Notes under the pieces: model-generated | Seen by the model: only the letters and a program-made list of their open reading frames with translations | What the model was told of the DNA's origin: nothing | The model's database searches: none | Assembly (NCBI GenBank): GCA_946412245.1 | Contig: CAMKGM010000003.1 | Span: 1 to 64,000 of the forward strand | Direction: 5' to 3' | DNA length: 64,000 nucleotides | Source of the DNA: an uncultured Bacteroidales bacterium | GTDB taxonomy: Bacteria > Bacteroidota > Bacteroidia > Bacteroidales > Muribaculaceae | Part shown: positions 1-9,779 of the stretch, piece by piece | Layout of the letters: each line of letters begins with the position of its first letter | Numbering within the stretch: position 1 is the stretch's first letter | Program-made: the position numbers and the translations under genes

Positions 1-1405
1 TGAGGTGGTAGTAGTAATGCTCATAGCCTCCCAGATGGTTCTGCTCGTGGCTCTGGACGACGTTGCCACGATAGTCGTAGTAGAAAGACGAGTAGAGCCG
101 TACTGGAGAGCCGCTATCCGAAATGGTGCAAGCCATCCGTCCCGTGAGCATGCCTTGAGTCGAACGGCCGGGGCATGAACTGTTAACATATCTTGTGTCA
201 TATTCAGGCTGTTGCACATAGGCAAGACTATTGTCGTTGGCCAGAGAGGTGACAAAATCATAACTGTCATAGAAACTGGAAATGAGAATGCTGTCACTGT
301 TCATTCCCTCCAATGGCATAGAATATCCAACACCTTCTTCATAAGACACCCTGAGAGACTTATTCGCCACGTTGTTCCTCACAATAGGGTTTTGTGGGTG
401 ATACAATGCCGTGTAGGATTCTCTGCCAACCTCATCATAGGCAATAAATCTCCACAGTCCCGATTCTGCAAGGTTGCCGTCTTGGGTAAGAACAATCTTT
501 CCCGTCTTATCGAAACAAACGTTTTCCACGCTTTTCCCGGGCAGTTTTTTTGAAATCAGCTTTTGATGATGATCATATTTGTATATATAAGCTAAAGCTT
601 TCATGTCCTGATCCTCATCGCTGATTAGAACATTGTCATTCTTGTTTAGTAGAATCTGGCATAGCTTAGGTGGTATCACATAGCGAAGTTGGCCGAACGC
701 GTCATAGATATAATACGTTCCTGTCAGGTTGTTATAGCTGTCTGTCTCCATGATCTTCTTGCCCTGTTTGTCGGTAAAAACCATACTGCACTTGCTGTCT
801 TCGTCATAACTCTCCACCATGTCGAGTTCTCCTGCAGCCCATAAACCATCCTTTATGATACCATTAAATGCTATCATGAACCGAGCAACATGCGCAGGAC
901 GGGCAACGCCACTGTTCAGCCCGTAAGAATTGCGTTTTCCCTGATGGGAATGCCATGCAGTGCCAGGTTCATGTGTCTCCACAATGCGTGGAGAAGGTGC
1001 TGACTCGTACTTGTAGGAAGCAAAAGGCATATTGTCATTATATGGATTCACTGCATTTGACTGTACTGATGATGGAACATCGAGAAATGCTCCGTTTTCC
1101 CCACTTATCATGACGTTCCATTTCTTGCTCGGCAGCCCCATGGCATCATACTCCATGAAATCGACAAGGTCCCGGCTGTCTGTCGATGCCTCCTGGAGCA
1201 CGGTCTGCACCTTTCTGCCAAGGCCATCATAGTATTCGATTGTACCCATGACAGAAATGTTGTTTGAAGACAAGGATGTCGTTGCCGCCGTGAACACGTC
1301 GTGCCTGATGTAATTCCTGTCTTCACTTACCTCAGCAGAACAATACTGCCAGCTCAAAACGGAGCCAGCCATCAGCACAAAAAATATATTGACAACTGTT
1401 TTCAT
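1..1405 (-). CDS. RHS/YD-repeat-like protein, DUF6443-type N-terminal half (partial, runs off left edge)
   Basis: Minus-strand reading from ATG at 1405 is open to the window edge: MKTVVNIFFVLMAGS...EDRNYIRHDVFTAATTSLSSNNISVMGTIEYYDGLGRKVQTVLQ...FYYDYRGNVVQSHEQNHLGGYEHYYYHL. YDGLGRKVQ and YDYRGN are YD-type motifs. Start overlaps the upstream stop (ATGA). Not in the ORF track because it is incomplete. Confidence 0.85.
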   Translation of the reverse strand, partial: MKTVVNIFFVLMAGSVLSWQYCSAEVSEDRNYIRHDVFTAATTSLSSNNISVMGTIEYYDGLGRKVQTVLQEASTDSRDLVDFMEYDAMGLPSKKWNVMISGENGAFLDVPSSVQSNAVNPYNDNMPFASYKYESAPSPRIVETHEPGTAWHSHQGKRNSYGLNSGVARPAHVARFMIAFNGIIKDGLWAAGELDMVESYDEDSKCSMVFTDKQGKKIMETDSYNNLTGTYYIYDAFGQLRYVIPPKLCQILLNKNDNVLISDEDQDMKALAYIYKYDHHQKLISKKLPGKSVENVCFDKTGKIVLTQDGNLAESGLWRFIAYDEVGRESYTALYHPQNPIVRNNVANKSLRVSYEEGVGYSMPLEGMNSDSILISSFYDSYDFVTSLANDNSLAYVQQPEYDTRYVNSSCPGRSTQGMLTGRMACTISDSGSPVRLYSSFYYDYRGNVVQSHEQNHLGGYEHYYYHL

Positions 1406-4305
1406 TCTCTATTGAACAGATGATAGTTATAGGTTTCAATATACTCGCCATTGTCATTCCTTATGCCAGTGAGCCTTCCACTGCTGTCGTACTCATAATA
1501 CTTGCTGATGCCCGCAGGTGAGGTTTCCTGTATCATTCCCACAAGAGGAGCATATTTATAAGAGGTGACAAGAGCATTTGGAAGCTGACTGCGCAGGGTG
1601 TTCATGATGGCATCATTACTGACCGGAAGATTACCTAAATCGTCATTCGTGCAGTTCAAAACCGCTCTCACCTGCTCCAGGGTTGCGCCCTGCAAAATAC
1701 CAACAATGTGCTGCCCTTCATAACTCCAGAGATATACAGTGGGTTCATGGCCATTGTATGCGCGGAACAGGAGCCTTCCCCTATTGTCATATTCACAATG
1801 AGTGGTGTCTCTGCGAATTGGAAGGTAATGAGTTTCCATGATATCGCTTGCCACATACAGGTTGGTCCCCTTCCGGCTATATACATAGGTCTTCTTGTCC
1901 CAATTTCCACCTCCTGCCAGACGTTCCACTTCATAAACGGGAGACCAGACGAAGTCACAATCGTTGAAAGTGGGCATCTGCCATATATACTGCATGTTTG
2001 TGACAATGGAATCATTCAGATGTCCATTCTCCACTTGCCGTGAAACCTGTCCCAACTCGTTATACTCATAGCGGCGGTAACGTTCGTTGAACAGGCCGGA
2101 ATAGTACACCCTTTCCGTTTCCTTCATCAGTTTTGGAAGAGAAAGATAATGCTTGTATGTGCACGCCTCAAGGATGGGGTAGTATTTCCCTTGTACCACA
2201 TTGTAACGGCTTCGGTCAAGGACATTGATATAGAAACCTCTTATGAAATTGGTTGTGTCCATGCTGTAAGTGTATGTGTTGATTTTCAATGGAGCAAAAA
2301 GGCTGTCGTATTCCTCACATTGCAGCAGTAGGCCTCTCGTGTGCTCAAGTGAGGAAAACCTGACAAGGTCCCTGCGTGTATTGTCATACACAGCTGTTGC
2401 AGTATTGTCCATATATCCGTTGTCATAGTTGGAGTATTTATAGACTTTCATGCTACCGTTCGGAAACCGCTCCACCACTTCGCTGTAGCCTATGTGGCTG
2501 CCGTGAGAATTGGTGCCTCCACTGTGCACGGGATGCATCATGCATGTCATATTAATGGAGCAACTTAAACTGTTCTTGGTGGGACATTGAAGCACATAAT
2601 TGCTCACATCATATTCAGGGAGTGCCGCCAGTACCCCCGAAGATATTTCACTGTTTCCCATATTGGTCACATAGTCTTTCACATAGAAGTACTCTTTCAT
2701 GGTCTGTTCATCTCTGGACAGGCCGGTTGCGCTGTTGATGATGCGCCTGACCCGGCATCCACCGACAGGCAGTGAGCAGGAAACAACGGCTGTCTTGGTG
2801 CTGTTCAGAACCTTGCTGCATTTATGTGGTTCATATTCCAGCCGTGTATAGCCTCCTGTTGGATATGTGATTTTATTAAGTGCGCCATAGCCCGCAACCG
2901 AGTCTACGGAATTGCGGTATGACCATATAAAAGGCGAGTTCCACTGTGTGGGAATATAATACCCCCAGTGGTCGGTTTTTCTTATGTCATATTGGTTGGG
3001 CAGCATATTGCGTCTGTAGTAGCCGAAAGTATAAAGAGAACTGTCCGTGTCTGTAACCCCTATCGCCAGTTCATTCAGTCCCAGTTTTGCAGCAGAATTA
3101 GAGCGATAGCGGAAGACACTTTTATGAATCCTGACATTTTCATTGTTATTCACGATTATTGAGTCCAGGACACCTCCATTGTAATAAACAACAGTATCAT
3201 TTCCATAAATTCCCTTAATGAGATAATAATATTTTTCCAAATCTGTCTGTGTTGACGATAAACCGTGTTCAAGCTGCCCGTGTTCAGACGTGTGGAATGT
3301 GATATGGCCATTTGGAAATGTTATGTCAGCCAGATAGGAAGGCGATATTAGTGACCCGACTGGCGTCTGGTAATCTGGAGAATGTGTTGGTACAGGATAA
3401 TCGTAGTCGCTGTATTGTACACTCCTCTGTGACAAGTCGTACCATGTCTGTGCTGCCAACTTGCCTCTGACATAGTTCAAGACTACTCTTGAACCGTTGG
3501 GATAAATGATTTCAGTGAGATGCCATGCCGTGGTTGTCCAGTTGCTCATGTACTGGTTGCTGTAGGGTATGGCATAGTCCACCGCATCCTCAGAATAGCC
3601 AAAACGGTAGCGTGTGCCGTCATCAGCGGTGAGCAGAAAGCCCTTAATCACTTTAGTGTGGGTTGAAGCCCTGTTGGATGAAAGCCTGAAAGGCACTGTA
3701 TCCAGTTTCATGGAATCAACCCTGAGTATCCTTTCACACCTGAATTTCCATGCACCTTCATGATCCATAAAGAAACTGCCGCTGTAACCCATGAAACTGA
3801 ACTGGAACTCATCGGCATCTACATCGTCTCCCTCAAAAAGGCTCTGAGGATTCTGATTGCTCATATAGCTGTTGATATAGGCCAAAGTTCCCCACGAACT
3901 CTTATTCAGATGCGACAAGTTGTAAAAATATCCTCGGGACTTCACTTCATTTTCCGGTCTTCGTACATGATCCTCGTCTGCCGCACCGTTCTGCCTGCGC
4001 ATGATGCTACCGCCCGCAACGAGGTTCCATCCGGCACCCACCCAGCTTGGATTCTGCTCTATGCGGATTCCAGATGTGTGATAGTTGATGCTTATAGGGA
4101 ACTTGTGACCATCAACAGTGAATTCATAGATAGGAATTTCAATGTGTGGAGTTCCTGTAAACGGTGAAACGGGAATCTCGCCATATTGACCGAGTGTTGC
4201 GGCATTTGGACTGAGGGCATACTGCTCCATATCAAAGAATTGTCCATAATGCACTTGCCACAAGATGGTCAGCAATATTGTTGTTAGGAGCCTATCCTTT
4301 TTCAT
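1402..4305 (-). CDS. RHS/YD-repeat-like secreted protein
   Basis: 967 aa; signal peptide; SPNAATLGQYGEIPVSPFTGTPHIEIPIYE and YEYDSSGRLTGIRNDNGEYIETYNYHLFN YD-type motifs. Confidence 0.85.
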   Translation of the reverse strand: MKKDRLLTTILLTILWQVHYGQFFDMEQYALSPNAATLGQYGEIPVSPFTGTPHIEIPIYEFTVDGHKFPISINYHTSGIRIEQNPSWVGAGWNLVAGGSIMRRQNGAADEDHVRRPENEVKSRGYFYNLSHLNKSSWGTLAYINSYMSNQNPQSLFEGDDVDADEFQFSFMGYSGSFFMDHEGAWKFRCERILRVDSMKLDTVPFRLSSNRASTHTKVIKGFLLTADDGTRYRFGYSEDAVDYAIPYSNQYMSNWTTTAWHLTEIIYPNGSRVVLNYVRGKLAAQTWYDLSQRSVQYSDYDYPVPTHSPDYQTPVGSLISPSYLADITFPNGHITFHTSEHGQLEHGLSSTQTDLEKYYYLIKGIYGNDTVVYYNGGVLDSIIVNNNENVRIHKSVFRYRSNSAAKLGLNELAIGVTDTDSSLYTFGYYRRNMLPNQYDIRKTDHWGYYIPTQWNSPFIWSYRNSVDSVAGYGALNKITYPTGGYTRLEYEPHKCSKVLNSTKTAVVSCSLPVGGCRVRRIINSATGLSRDEQTMKEYFYVKDYVTNMGNSEISSGVLAALPEYDVSNYVLQCPTKNSLSCSINMTCMMHPVHSGGTNSHGSHIGYSEVVERFPNGSMKVYKYSNYDNGYMDNTATAVYDNTRRDLVRFSSLEHTRGLLLQCEEYDSLFAPLKINTYTYSMDTTNFIRGFYINVLDRSRYNVVQGKYYPILEACTYKHYLSLPKLMKETERVYYSGLFNERYRRYEYNELGQVSRQVENGHLNDSIVTNMQYIWQMPTFNDCDFVWSPVYEVERLAGGGNWDKKTYVYSRKGTNLYVASDIMETHYLPIRRDTTHCEYDNRGRLLFRAYNGHEPTVYLWSYEGQHIVGILQGATLEQVRAVLNCTNDDLGNLPVSNDAIMNTLRSQLPNALVTSYKYAPLVGMIQETSPAGISKYYEYDSSGRLTGIRNDNGEYIETYNYHLFNRE

Positions 4306-4306
4306 T

Positions 4307-5401
4307 TTATCTTACGCTTATTTTTTCTGAATAATATCCTTCGCCATTCTTGACATGAAGCACATAGTTGCCTGAGGGAAGCCCTGACGTGGGGATGTCG
4401 CCGCTCCATTGCCCGCCATCGGCAAAGTGCCCGGTCAGTGAATGCCATACCCTGCCAAGCTGGTCGCTCAGCACAACGGATATCCCGCCATCGCCTGGGG
4501 CTGACTCCATCCTGTTGACTGTCACGTGCACTCCGTCGGCATCGCAGGTCACCCTCACATTGTCGATCAGCGACATGGAGCCATGACCGCCACCGGTCTG
4601 GCCGTTGCCCGCATAAGGTGAACCGGGGCTTTTCTGTGCTCCACGTGGAGATTGAAGCATCAGTTCCTGATATCTTGGAGAGCAGATGAAAGTGGCATTG
4701 GTCTCCTTCACCACGCTGTTCTCGCTCATGTAGCGGTCTGTCCTGTTTTCAACCAGCTCGTACCTGTGACAGGGCGAATACCAGCGGTCAACCGTCTGAA
4801 TGTGACGGAAATGGGATTCATCATCGTTTGCGAGTGGAAGACTATTGTCCTTGCCCACCCTGATGAAGCTGTCGGTCACCCGGCGTATCCTCACGATGTC
4901 CTGAAGCGTGTCGTCAGGCAGTATCAGCGTTCCTGTGCCGAGCTTCCTGATGATGAGGTTTCCTGTGGCCTCCACGGCGTGATTGCCGCTGTAGGAACCT
5001 TTATAGTGATAGGGACTCACGATGCTGTCGCGGGAGAAGGGGAAACCATTGCCGAAAACAACTGGGGCAACCGAATCGGTCAGAAGGAGAAGCGGATGCT
5101 CATGACGGATCCACACGACACTGTCGCCCTTTACCATGAATGTGGACTGGCCGCCATGCTCCATCCTCACAAGCACGGTGTCTCCCAGAACCATCCACTC
5201 CATCTCATGGCTCGCACCCGTCTCAATCACACGGCTGAAGTCCCACACGGCAGTGTCCGACGGCATATCCATAAATTCATAGTGCGTCTTCGTCACCCTG
5301 TCGCCTTGCAATGGCCAGTGCTCGCCAGTCATCAGCTCGTTTCCGGCACACAACTGCCCACAAAAAACAAATGAATAAAATAAAATATTAAACAACTTCA
5401 T
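4307..5401 (-). CDS. Secreted protein with T9SS-type C-terminal sorting domain
   Basis: Likely start is internal Met (MKLFNILFYSFVFCGQLCAG signal peptide). C-terminus LPSGNYVLHVKNGEGYYSEKISVR resembles type A T9SS sorting domains. 1 bp from the downstream RHS gene. Confidence 0.75.
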   Translation of the reverse strand: MKLFNILFYSFVFCGQLCAGNELMTGEHWPLQGDRVTKTHYEFMDMPSDTAVWDFSRVIETGASHEMEWMVLGDTVLVRMEHGGQSTFMVKGDSVVWIRHEHPLLLLTDSVAPVVFGNGFPFSRDSIVSPYHYKGSYSGNHAVEATGNLIIRKLGTGTLILPDDTLQDIVRIRRVTDSFIRVGKDNSLPLANDDESHFRHIQTVDRWYSPCHRYELVENRTDRYMSENSVVKETNATFICSPRYQELMLQSPRGAQKSPGSPYAGNGQTGGGHGSMSLIDNVRVTCDADGVHVTVNRMESAPGDGGISVVLSDQLGRVWHSLTGHFADGGQWSGDIPTSGLPSGNYVLHVKNGEGYYSEKISVR

Positions 5402-5411
5402 ATTTAGACGG

Positions 5412-5419
5412 CAAATATA
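5412..5419 (-). promoter_or_regulatory. Bacteroidetes -7 element (TATATTTG) upstream of the T9SS-cargo/RHS operon
   Basis: Minus strand reads GTGTATATTTGCC about 10 nt upstream of the ATG at 5401. Confidence 0.55.
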
Positions 5420-5636
5420 CACTTTTCTTGCAGTAGCAACAAAAAACAAAGCAAAAATTCGCCAAATTATTGCTCATTAGTTAAATATTCGCCCCGTTCA
5501 CACACACATTTCTCGACAGGTAGCGCAAATCGATTGCTTTCTGTCACGAACTCAGTTAGCAACTTTTCGAGAAAATCACTTTTGCGGACGAGTTTTTTTA
5601 AAAGAACGTAAGGGACAGGCAAACGCGCTGACGTGA

Positions 5637-8405
5637 TTATCGTTTCGAGACTTTGTGGGTGGTGGCGATGATGTTGCCGTCGGCTGTGACGCCCTCGATG
5701 GTGATGGTGTAGGTGGTGTTGGGCACATCGGCGGCAAAGAAGCTGAATCTCGACTTGCCGTCAGTGCCTACCTGCACGCAGGGGTTCCAGTAGAGGGTGT
5801 TGCGCAAATCGGTGCCGGGTGCCTTGCCACAGTCTCCCAGGTCGTAATCGGGGCTGTAGAATTCGGCTGGACTCTGGATGCCGTGCATCATATAGGTCTT
5901 GAGATAGGGGTTCATGTCTTTAAACCTGTATTTGTTGACCCCGTCTTTGGTGGTAATCATGATGGCACCACCGTCGGTACCTTTTGAGCCTAATGCCACT
6001 GCCATCTGGGGCTGAATGTAGTCGATGCGCTTAATGGCTTGAAATGGCACCTGCTGGTCAAGTTCCCGCAAGATGACTGCGTTGCTCACCGTACTTAACT
6101 CCTGCATCCCTTCCATTTCATCCTCAATTGACTTGACTTCACTGGGATCAGCTAAGTTCATGTCATTTTTTTGCCTGATAATAAACACTGCACTACCATT
6201 ACCCAGAGCATACTGCATGGGCTCGACATATACCCCATCGAGGAAGAATCCCACATTGCCACCCGTGCGGGCTGACTTCACGCGTCCGCCGACTATCCTG
6301 ATGCCAGCTATGCGTCTGACGGCGTCTTCAATCGAAGTGATCTCACGTTCAGCCATATATTCCTCATCAAACGAACGGGCGGCTAACTGCTGGAACACGT
6401 CTTTACGCTCATCCTCCTTGGCAAAAGCAGTCACTTCCACTTCACCAAGCACAATGTTGCGCATGCCGTCGATATATTGCATGCGCTTTGCCTCTGCTTC
6501 CAGAAAATCACCTAAATCAGTGTCCATAAACGCATTCATCACATTTTTCGCAATGGGCTTCTCTTGTTTCATGCCAGCGGAGGTGATTGAGGGGCGTTGT
6601 TCCAGGTTCAATTTCACATTCATCTCCTGACCGCCTTTGCTGTTAAAGGCCTGAAGCACCAGCAGCGCGCTGTCGGGCAGTTCAAGGCCCTCAACGACAA
6701 ATGCGCCTTCCTCGTCGGTAGGAAATGTGTTGCCATAGCCCAACTTGGGCACAAGCACCTGCACCGAGCCGCCTTTAATCGGGGTCTTCTTCCACTCGCT
6801 CACAACGGTGCCTGTCGCCGAAAAGCCTTGTTCTATGGGAAATGATGGTTCGGCAAGCTGTCCTCGCAGCACGCCCGGTATGTCGTAGCGGCGCCAGCCA
6901 TGCGTCATGAGCATCGCATCAAGCTCATGCTCACGGTCCTCTTCTGCAAAGTAATAGGCCAGATTAGGCAGATGTCCGCGCAGGTCGGACTGCAGCAGCA
7001 GGTTCACCGCTATGGCCGAAGTGCTGTCGGCCATGACCGACTTGTCGTCGGTCACGCTCACGGCGTAATTGCCCGCAGGTGCGGCAAAGCCTTCGAGGCT
7101 GGTTGTGACCTGCACACGATCGCGATTTGCATAGGCATTCTTGTCGCACGTCACCTTTACGCTGTGGGTTTTCGGGCCTGGCACAAAAAAGAGCCGCTCG
7201 CTCAGCGGACGCAGACGCTCGTCAAGCAATAATGCCTGCACAACTCCTGCACTCAACGATTCACTGGGCAAGGTGATGCTGTCGGATCCCGTTGCAAGCA
7301 GAATGCCGCGCTGCTGTACCACGATGAGGCTCTGAGCTGTCTTTGCGCCCACCGGCCTGATGTGAATCTGCCCGTCGGTTTCAGTCTCTACCTGCACTAT
7401 GGTGGCATTGCTTTTCACTTGTGGCAACTCAAACTCACGTTCTGTGTCGATGCCATTCAGACGGCACACCGCTTTATAGGCCATGCCCGCTTGCGGCTCA
7501 AAGTAGAAGTCGCCTATACCCGCATGGCCGGTTATGAATGACGCCACCTCTTTGCCACTGCCATCCAGCACATGACCGGTGGCACGGGCTTCGCTGCCGT
7601 CAGCCTGCAAGGCTTTCACGCTCACATGATTCCTCGCATCAGGCACAAGATACCCCCCTTCAGGGAAAAAGCGCACCTCGGCCTGATTCTCATTGGGAGG
7701 CAACGGCACATACTTGCTGAAGCCGTCGAACCGCACGAGCACCGCCCCGCCTCGGGTCTCCTTCTCGTTCAATGAGAACGCCATCGGTGATTTGCCCTGA
7801 CCATGCTGACGCTTGAACTGATCAGATGTCACATAGGTCATCTGCTTGAATTCTTTCTCGGCCCTTGTGTGCAGGTCAAGATAATGTGCTGTGACCCTCA
7901 CGCGGTCAGGGTTTTTCGGGTCTCGCTCCACATCACACACGATGCTGCTGCGTGTGCTGTGCGCGCTCATCACCTCGATGCGTTTCTTGAAGAAGTAGCC
8001 CTCGTCGAGGCTCTGCATGAACATGGTATAGGCAGCAAGCGTGTAATTGCCCTCTGGAAGCTGGGGCGGCAGGGCAAGATAGCCCTGCAACACGCCGTTC
8101 TTCTCCTTCGCCTTGATGCGCAGTTCAACGCTGTCGAAAGGATTCAGCAGTTCCACATAGCAGTACTTGCTGGCATCTACAGGCTCATGAGTGGCGGCAT
8201 TCACCACAAAGGCCCGCAGCCAGATGGTATCGCCAGCCATGTACCGCGACTTGTCGGTGGTGATGTGCAGTTTCTCCTGCGGAAAGTTGTAGCGTTGCAG
8301 GGCGAGACGCTCGCCGATAGTCTCAAAATCATCGGCCAGCACACCCACGGCGCTCATCAGAGCCAGCGCCAGCATAAAAACTCTAAAATATCCTTTCGAC
8401 AGCAT
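5637..8405 (-). CDS. MG2 (alpha-2-macroglobulin-like) / TonB-dependent receptor plug domain protein
   Basis: 922 aa with signal peptide; PQEKLHITTDKSRYMAGDTIWLRAFVVNA is the MG2-type N-terminus; a plug-like segment with ITTKDG near the C-terminus. Confidence 0.8.
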   Translation of the reverse strand: MLSKGYFRVFMLALALMSAVGVLADDFETIGERLALQRYNFPQEKLHITTDKSRYMAGDTIWLRAFVVNAATHEPVDASKYCYVELLNPFDSVELRIKAKEKNGVLQGYLALPPQLPEGNYTLAAYTMFMQSLDEGYFFKKRIEVMSAHSTRSSIVCDVERDPKNPDRVRVTAHYLDLHTRAEKEFKQMTYVTSDQFKRQHGQGKSPMAFSLNEKETRGGAVLVRFDGFSKYVPLPPNENQAEVRFFPEGGYLVPDARNHVSVKALQADGSEARATGHVLDGSGKEVASFITGHAGIGDFYFEPQAGMAYKAVCRLNGIDTEREFELPQVKSNATIVQVETETDGQIHIRPVGAKTAQSLIVVQQRGILLATGSDSITLPSESLSAGVVQALLLDERLRPLSERLFFVPGPKTHSVKVTCDKNAYANRDRVQVTTSLEGFAAPAGNYAVSVTDDKSVMADSTSAIAVNLLLQSDLRGHLPNLAYYFAEEDREHELDAMLMTHGWRRYDIPGVLRGQLAEPSFPIEQGFSATGTVVSEWKKTPIKGGSVQVLVPKLGYGNTFPTDEEGAFVVEGLELPDSALLVLQAFNSKGGQEMNVKLNLEQRPSITSAGMKQEKPIAKNVMNAFMDTDLGDFLEAEAKRMQYIDGMRNIVLGEVEVTAFAKEDERKDVFQQLAARSFDEEYMAEREITSIEDAVRRIAGIRIVGGRVKSARTGGNVGFFLDGVYVEPMQYALGNGSAVFIIRQKNDMNLADPSEVKSIEDEMEGMQELSTVSNAVILRELDQQVPFQAIKRIDYIQPQMAVALGSKGTDGGAIMITTKDGVNKYRFKDMNPYLKTYMMHGIQSPAEFYSPDYDLGDCGKAPGTDLRNTLYWNPCVQVGTDGKSRFSFFAADVPNTTYTITIEGVTADGNIIATTHKVSKR

Positions 8406-8502
8406 GTTCAGTCCTCTTTTCTTGCAAATATAGGTATTAATTTGAAAACAATCAAAAGAACACGCAATTAATTAAAATCAATCCTGCAATTAAAAGATAG
8501 TG

Positions 8503-8862
8503 TTAACATACTTCAGTGTCATTACATGCAATCTCCTCGCTTTCTTCGATTGGCACGATACAGCCATCATTAGTGTCAACCACGCATGCGGGATCGTCAT
8601 CAAGAGTTTCGGCACAGCATATTTCTCCACCTGATTCGGTATGTGGACAATCCTTAGATTGTTCACACCCTAATTCTCCTTGAGTGAAACACAGGCAGTG
8701 AGTATTAAAAGTTTCAGTCTTGCAGTCTGTCTTCTCATTCATCACTGTTTCTGCGTAATCCTCTTCATTGGGTTGCGCATTCTGAATTTCTTCACCATTG
8801 CCGTTCAGCCTAGTCACTTTACTGCCTTTCAATTTCAGGTCATTTTTACTTAACTTTTTCAT
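8503..8862 (-). CDS. Putative class I lanthipeptide precursor, Cys-rich (11 Cys)
   Basis: 119 aa; charged leader MKKLSKNDLKLKGSKVTRLNG; residues 45-119 contain 11 Cys and 12 Ser/Thr and are very acidic; 29 bp downstream of the extended LanB C-terminal reading frame. Confidence 0.75.
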   Translation of the reverse strand: MKKLSKNDLKLKGSKVTRLNGNGEEIQNAQPNEEDYAETVMNEKTDCKTETFNTHCLCFTQGELGCEQSKDCPHTESGGEICCAETLDDDPACVVDTNDGCIVPIEESEEIACNDTEVC

Positions 8863-8891
8863 AATTCTTGAAATTTTAATTGTTTATAAAT

Positions 8892-9779
8892 TTATTTATT
8901 ATTGTATTTGATTCTTGCCAGTCGGCTCTCGTAGAACCTTGACAGACAAAAATATAGCATCATTTCATGAAATCTGCCCTGGGCTGCAAATAGGCGGTTA
9001 TTCATCATGTGTATGTGAGACGTGATGTTCACATCCTTATACCTGCAACTATCTAAAGTATTGCTGATTGCTTGTGCATACTACTCAATGGCAGTAGTAA
9101 CCGGTGTGTCAAATGTCCCTTCAACACTGTTTGCAACATCCTTTCTCAAAGCGCGGTAACGCTCATTGAGCGGTTTCTGATTGTGCTCATCATAGCCGAA
9201 CTCCTTGAGCATGGACTTGCACATGCGTTTCGACAGGCTGTGTTTTTCTTCAAGACTCAATCCAAAACAGGTGAGCATGAGCTCTGCCATTCTAAAAGCA
9301 ATCATCCAGCGATTATCCCGCTTGCCATTTCTAGCAAGATGCTTCAACACGGTGCAGATGCAATCGCTCTCATGGCAGAACAGAGTTTCACTTGTCTCTA
9401 TCAAACGCATACCATATCGTTCTATTTCACGTCGATAAGTGTCAAGCACCATCTTGACAAGCAGCCGTTTCCTGCATAGCGGAGCAATGGTCCTGTTCAC
9501 GCTTGCCACAACGTCGGCGAAAAACTCTGGCGACGCAAGCTCGAACCTGACGCGCAGATGAAGATGAGGGTCGGAATATCTTATAAAAAACCATTTCTTT
9601 ATCATTCCAGCTTTCATAAGCCGTTTAGCTAGTGGATATATCTTGTCAATTAACAGATTGTCACAAGCCACCAGACCACCATAGATCTTGAAGAAAACCC
9701 AACGGTCGCCCGGATAGAAATCCCTTTGTATGGTTTGAACCCTTCTCATTGCCTTACTTTTATAAAGGGAATTATACAT
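8892..9779 (-). CDS. Thiopeptide-type bacteriocin biosynthesis / LanB C-terminal (elimination) domain protein, interrupted by in-frame TAG at 9081-9083
   Basis: WVFFKIYGG...KKWFFIRYSDPHLHLRVRFE is typical of the SpaB_C/elimination domain. The ORF track stops at 9081 (TAG), but the same frame continues YAQAISNTLDSCRYKDVNITSHIHMMNNRLFAAQGRFHEMMLYFCLSRFYESRLARIKYNNK to TAA at 8892. Confidence 0.85.

Noticed and set aside
4652-5374. 240-aa plus-strand ORF antisense to the T9SS-sorted protein
   Set aside because: No signal, motif or promoter; antisense shadow.
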